Below are positions 62,472-64,000 of a DNA stretch of 64,000 bases, piece after piece; the stretch's first letter is position 1, and the number at the start of each line of letters is the position of its first letter. The translations under genes and the position numbers were made by a program. The notes beneath the pieces were generated by a model. That model made no database searches. It was not told the origin of the DNA and worked only from the letters and a program-made list of their open reading frames with translations. Source of the stretch: Parabacteroides distasonis ATCC 8503 (lineage in GTDB: Bacteria; Bacteroidota; Bacteroidia; Bacteroidales; Tannerellaceae); the NCBI RefSeq assembly GCF_000012845.1, contig NC_009615.1, positions 829,501-893,500 of the forward strand, given 5' to 3'.

Positions 62472-63992
62472 TTATTTAAAATGCAGGGTAAAGGTGGAGC
62501 CTTTGCCGGGGACGCTTTCCACACGGGCTGTTCCTCCATGTTTACCCATCATGTCTTTTACGTAATATAATCCTAGGCCATAACCTTTCACGTTGTGGAT
62601 ATTCCCGCTGGGAACCCGGAAGAACTTGTCGAATATCTGCCGCTGGTTGGCTTCGCTGATACCCGGGCCGTTATCGGTTATGGAGATTGTCGTTTCGTGA
62701 TTGTCTTGCCGGGCTGTCGCTTCGATGCGGCAAGGTTCCTTGTCGGCGTATTTGATCGCGTTATCGATAAGGTTGCTCAACATATTATATAGGTGGGTAC
62801 GATCGGCCACCAATTCTATATCCTCGGGGATGGAGCAAGTAAACTCCACGGGTTTGCTCGCTTTCAGTTTGTATTGCTCGATGAGGGAGTTCACCAACTC
62901 GTTTAATGAGATGGTTTCGGGGCGCAGGCGGAAGGTACTGCGGTTCTCTACGGCGAGTGTCAAGATTTGTTCCACCAATCCGGTAAGATGGATAAGTTGG
63001 TCTTTAACGATCGTCAGGTATTTCTTCTGTTTCTCGTTGACGGGATCGCTAAAGTTCAATAATGCGTCTACGGCGGCATAGCTGACGCTGATCGGGGTTT
63101 TCAGCTCATGCGTCATATTGTTGGTGAAATCGGTCTTCAATTCTTCCACGGTCTTTTGCTTTAAGATGGTGCGGAGTAAGTATATGAAAGCGCAAATGAT
63201 CAGCAAAAGTAATAGGAAGGAGGAGATCAGGATGCCTTTCATCTGGGTGAGTATCACGCTGGCCGGCGATTTGAGGAACAGGCGATATTGTAACGTGCTC
63301 TCGTTATGGAGCGGGTAATCGAAATGCACGGGGTTTTTCCACGTAGTGAATCGTTCCGGCTTGTCCAGATGCATCCAACCCTTCTCGTCCCCGTTGTTTG
63401 GTTTATAAATCGTTACCAGCTCATGTTCCGTTACGATGTTTCTTGCCTCCAGCTCCGAGGTTAATAATTTGTTGTAGGTCTTGAAATCAATTGGTTTTAT
63501 AGAATCTATATTCGCGTGCATCGCTTGCTGCACCATGTCCTCCACCTCGCCGATTACATATAGGTAATCCGTTAGGGTAGAGTCTATCGAGCTAAAGTCC
63601 TCCTCATCCCCGTAATCGATATGTAGTTTCATGTGTGAGTCGGGATTTGCCGTCTTGAAGATATCTTCCCGGTTAAGGTCAGGATCTTCTTTCTGCGGAT
63701 GGATCGAAGCTTTTGCGTCCATCTTCTGCTTATTAGACGGATCTAGCTCTGAGCTGAAGTACACATCTTGGGTTTGAGGTCCCAGCGCTCCCTGTTCTTT
63801 TTTGATAGATCGGATGCGCAGGAACAACTCCTTATAGTCGGCGATCTTCATCGCTTCCTCTATATTGATCTCCATCTGTTTATATAATGTATCATATAAA
63901 CCTTTCAGCCAGTATCCTTGGAAAACCAAAAGCCCGGCCAGCGATAGGACGATCAACAAAGCGATTAACTTAAAACGAAGTCTGATGTTCAT
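62472..63992 (-). CDS. rprX: Sensor histidine kinase (RprX-like)
   Basis: 506 residues. TM1 at about 9-29, a periplasmic sensor region (30-265), TM2 at about 266-287 (ISSFLLLLLIICAFIYLL), then HisKA with MTHELKTPISVSYAA and an HATPase with LIDNAIKYA, DNGPGIS and GKHGG/GKGSTFTLHF. It autophosphorylates on the conserved His and passes the phosphate to the regulator encoded 24 bases downstream. Start is the first ATG, giving a clean signal anchor. Confidence 0.9.
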   Translation of the reverse strand: MNIRLRFKLIALLIVLSLAGLLVFQGYWLKGLYDTLYKQMEINIEEAMKIADYKELFLRIRSIKKEQGALGPQTQDVYFSSELDPSNKQKMDAKASIHPQKEDPDLNREDIFKTANPDSHMKLHIDYGDEEDFSSIDSTLTDYLYVIGEVEDMVQQAMHANIDSIKPIDFKTYNKLLTSELEARNIVTEHELVTIYKPNNGDEKGWMHLDKPERFTTWKNPVHFDYPLHNESTLQYRLFLKSPASVILTQMKGILISSFLLLLLIICAFIYLLRTILKQKTVEELKTDFTNNMTHELKTPISVSYAAVDALLNFSDPVNEKQKKYLTIVKDQLIHLTGLVEQILTLAVENRSTFRLRPETISLNELVNSLIEQYKLKASKPVEFTCSIPEDIELVADRTHLYNMLSNLIDNAIKYADKEPCRIEATARQDNHETTISITDNGPGISEANQRQIFDKFFRVPSGNIHNVKGYGLGLYYVKDMMGKHGGTARVESVPGKGSTFTLHFK

Positions 63993-64000
63993 GAAGTCTC

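Overview
The window looks like a chromosome segment of a gut Bacteroidales, most likely Parabacteroides or Bacteroides. This rests on the promoter style (TAnnTTTG boxes, few strong Shine-Dalgarno sites), the RprX/RprY-type pair, the fimbrillin genes, CTn-type integrases and DUF3408/MobA genes. No rRNA, tRNA or CRISPR array was seen. The species call is inference.

Backbone, left (1-19205): the end of recN; a secreted basic His/Asp/Arg-rich protein; a leftward five-gene operon of tripartite RND efflux (adaptor, pump, TolC-like channel) followed by a LytS/LytTR two-component system whose response regulator is frameshifted; thymidine kinase; rlmB; ridA; ygiQ; malate dehydrogenase; a carboxymuconolactone decarboxylase-family protein; an S9 peptidase; and a methyltransferase coupled to ispE. 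Backbone, right (58675-63992): an MFS transporter, folC, a TSCPD protein, rprY and rprX.

Accessory island (about 19.2-58.6 kb): two apparently identical 2555-bp IS21-family copies in direct orientation (19870-22424 and 37607-40161) bracket 15 kb of plasmid- or ICE-like DNA. That segment carries TraQ/TraO-like envelope genes, small lipoproteins, two small winged-helix proteins, a fimbrial operon preceded by an (AC)16 tract, parA with a small RHH partner, an Abi/HEPN protein, a serine recombinase, a Fic protein, and an ardC gene cut by the second IS. Beyond the second IS come a truncated and an intact CTn-type tyrosine recombinase, two excisionase-like HTH genes, DUF3408 and mobA.

Most striking region (44988-56856): a tyrosine recombinase of the Bacteroides invertase type is followed by a 195-bp segment bounded by perfect 18-bp inverted repeats and containing outward-facing promoter boxes. 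Directly after it lie eight tightly packed AT-rich genes. They encode a VWA-like lipoprotein, a small membrane protein, a tubulin/FtsZ-like GTPase, a 1130-residue protein with an actin/Hsp70-type ATPase module, a membrane coiled-coil protein, a MotA/TolQ/ZorA-like channel protein with a long coiled coil, a MotB/OmpA-like partner, and a trypsin-like lipoprotein. My reading is a phase-variable envelope machine that couples ion flow to two cytoskeletal-type NTPases, possibly for defence or membrane remodelling. It resembles, but does not match, Zorya and the FtsZ-like/VWA/OmpA neighbourhoods proposed by comparative genomics. A C-terminally truncated integrase (57124-58230) marks the right edge of the island.
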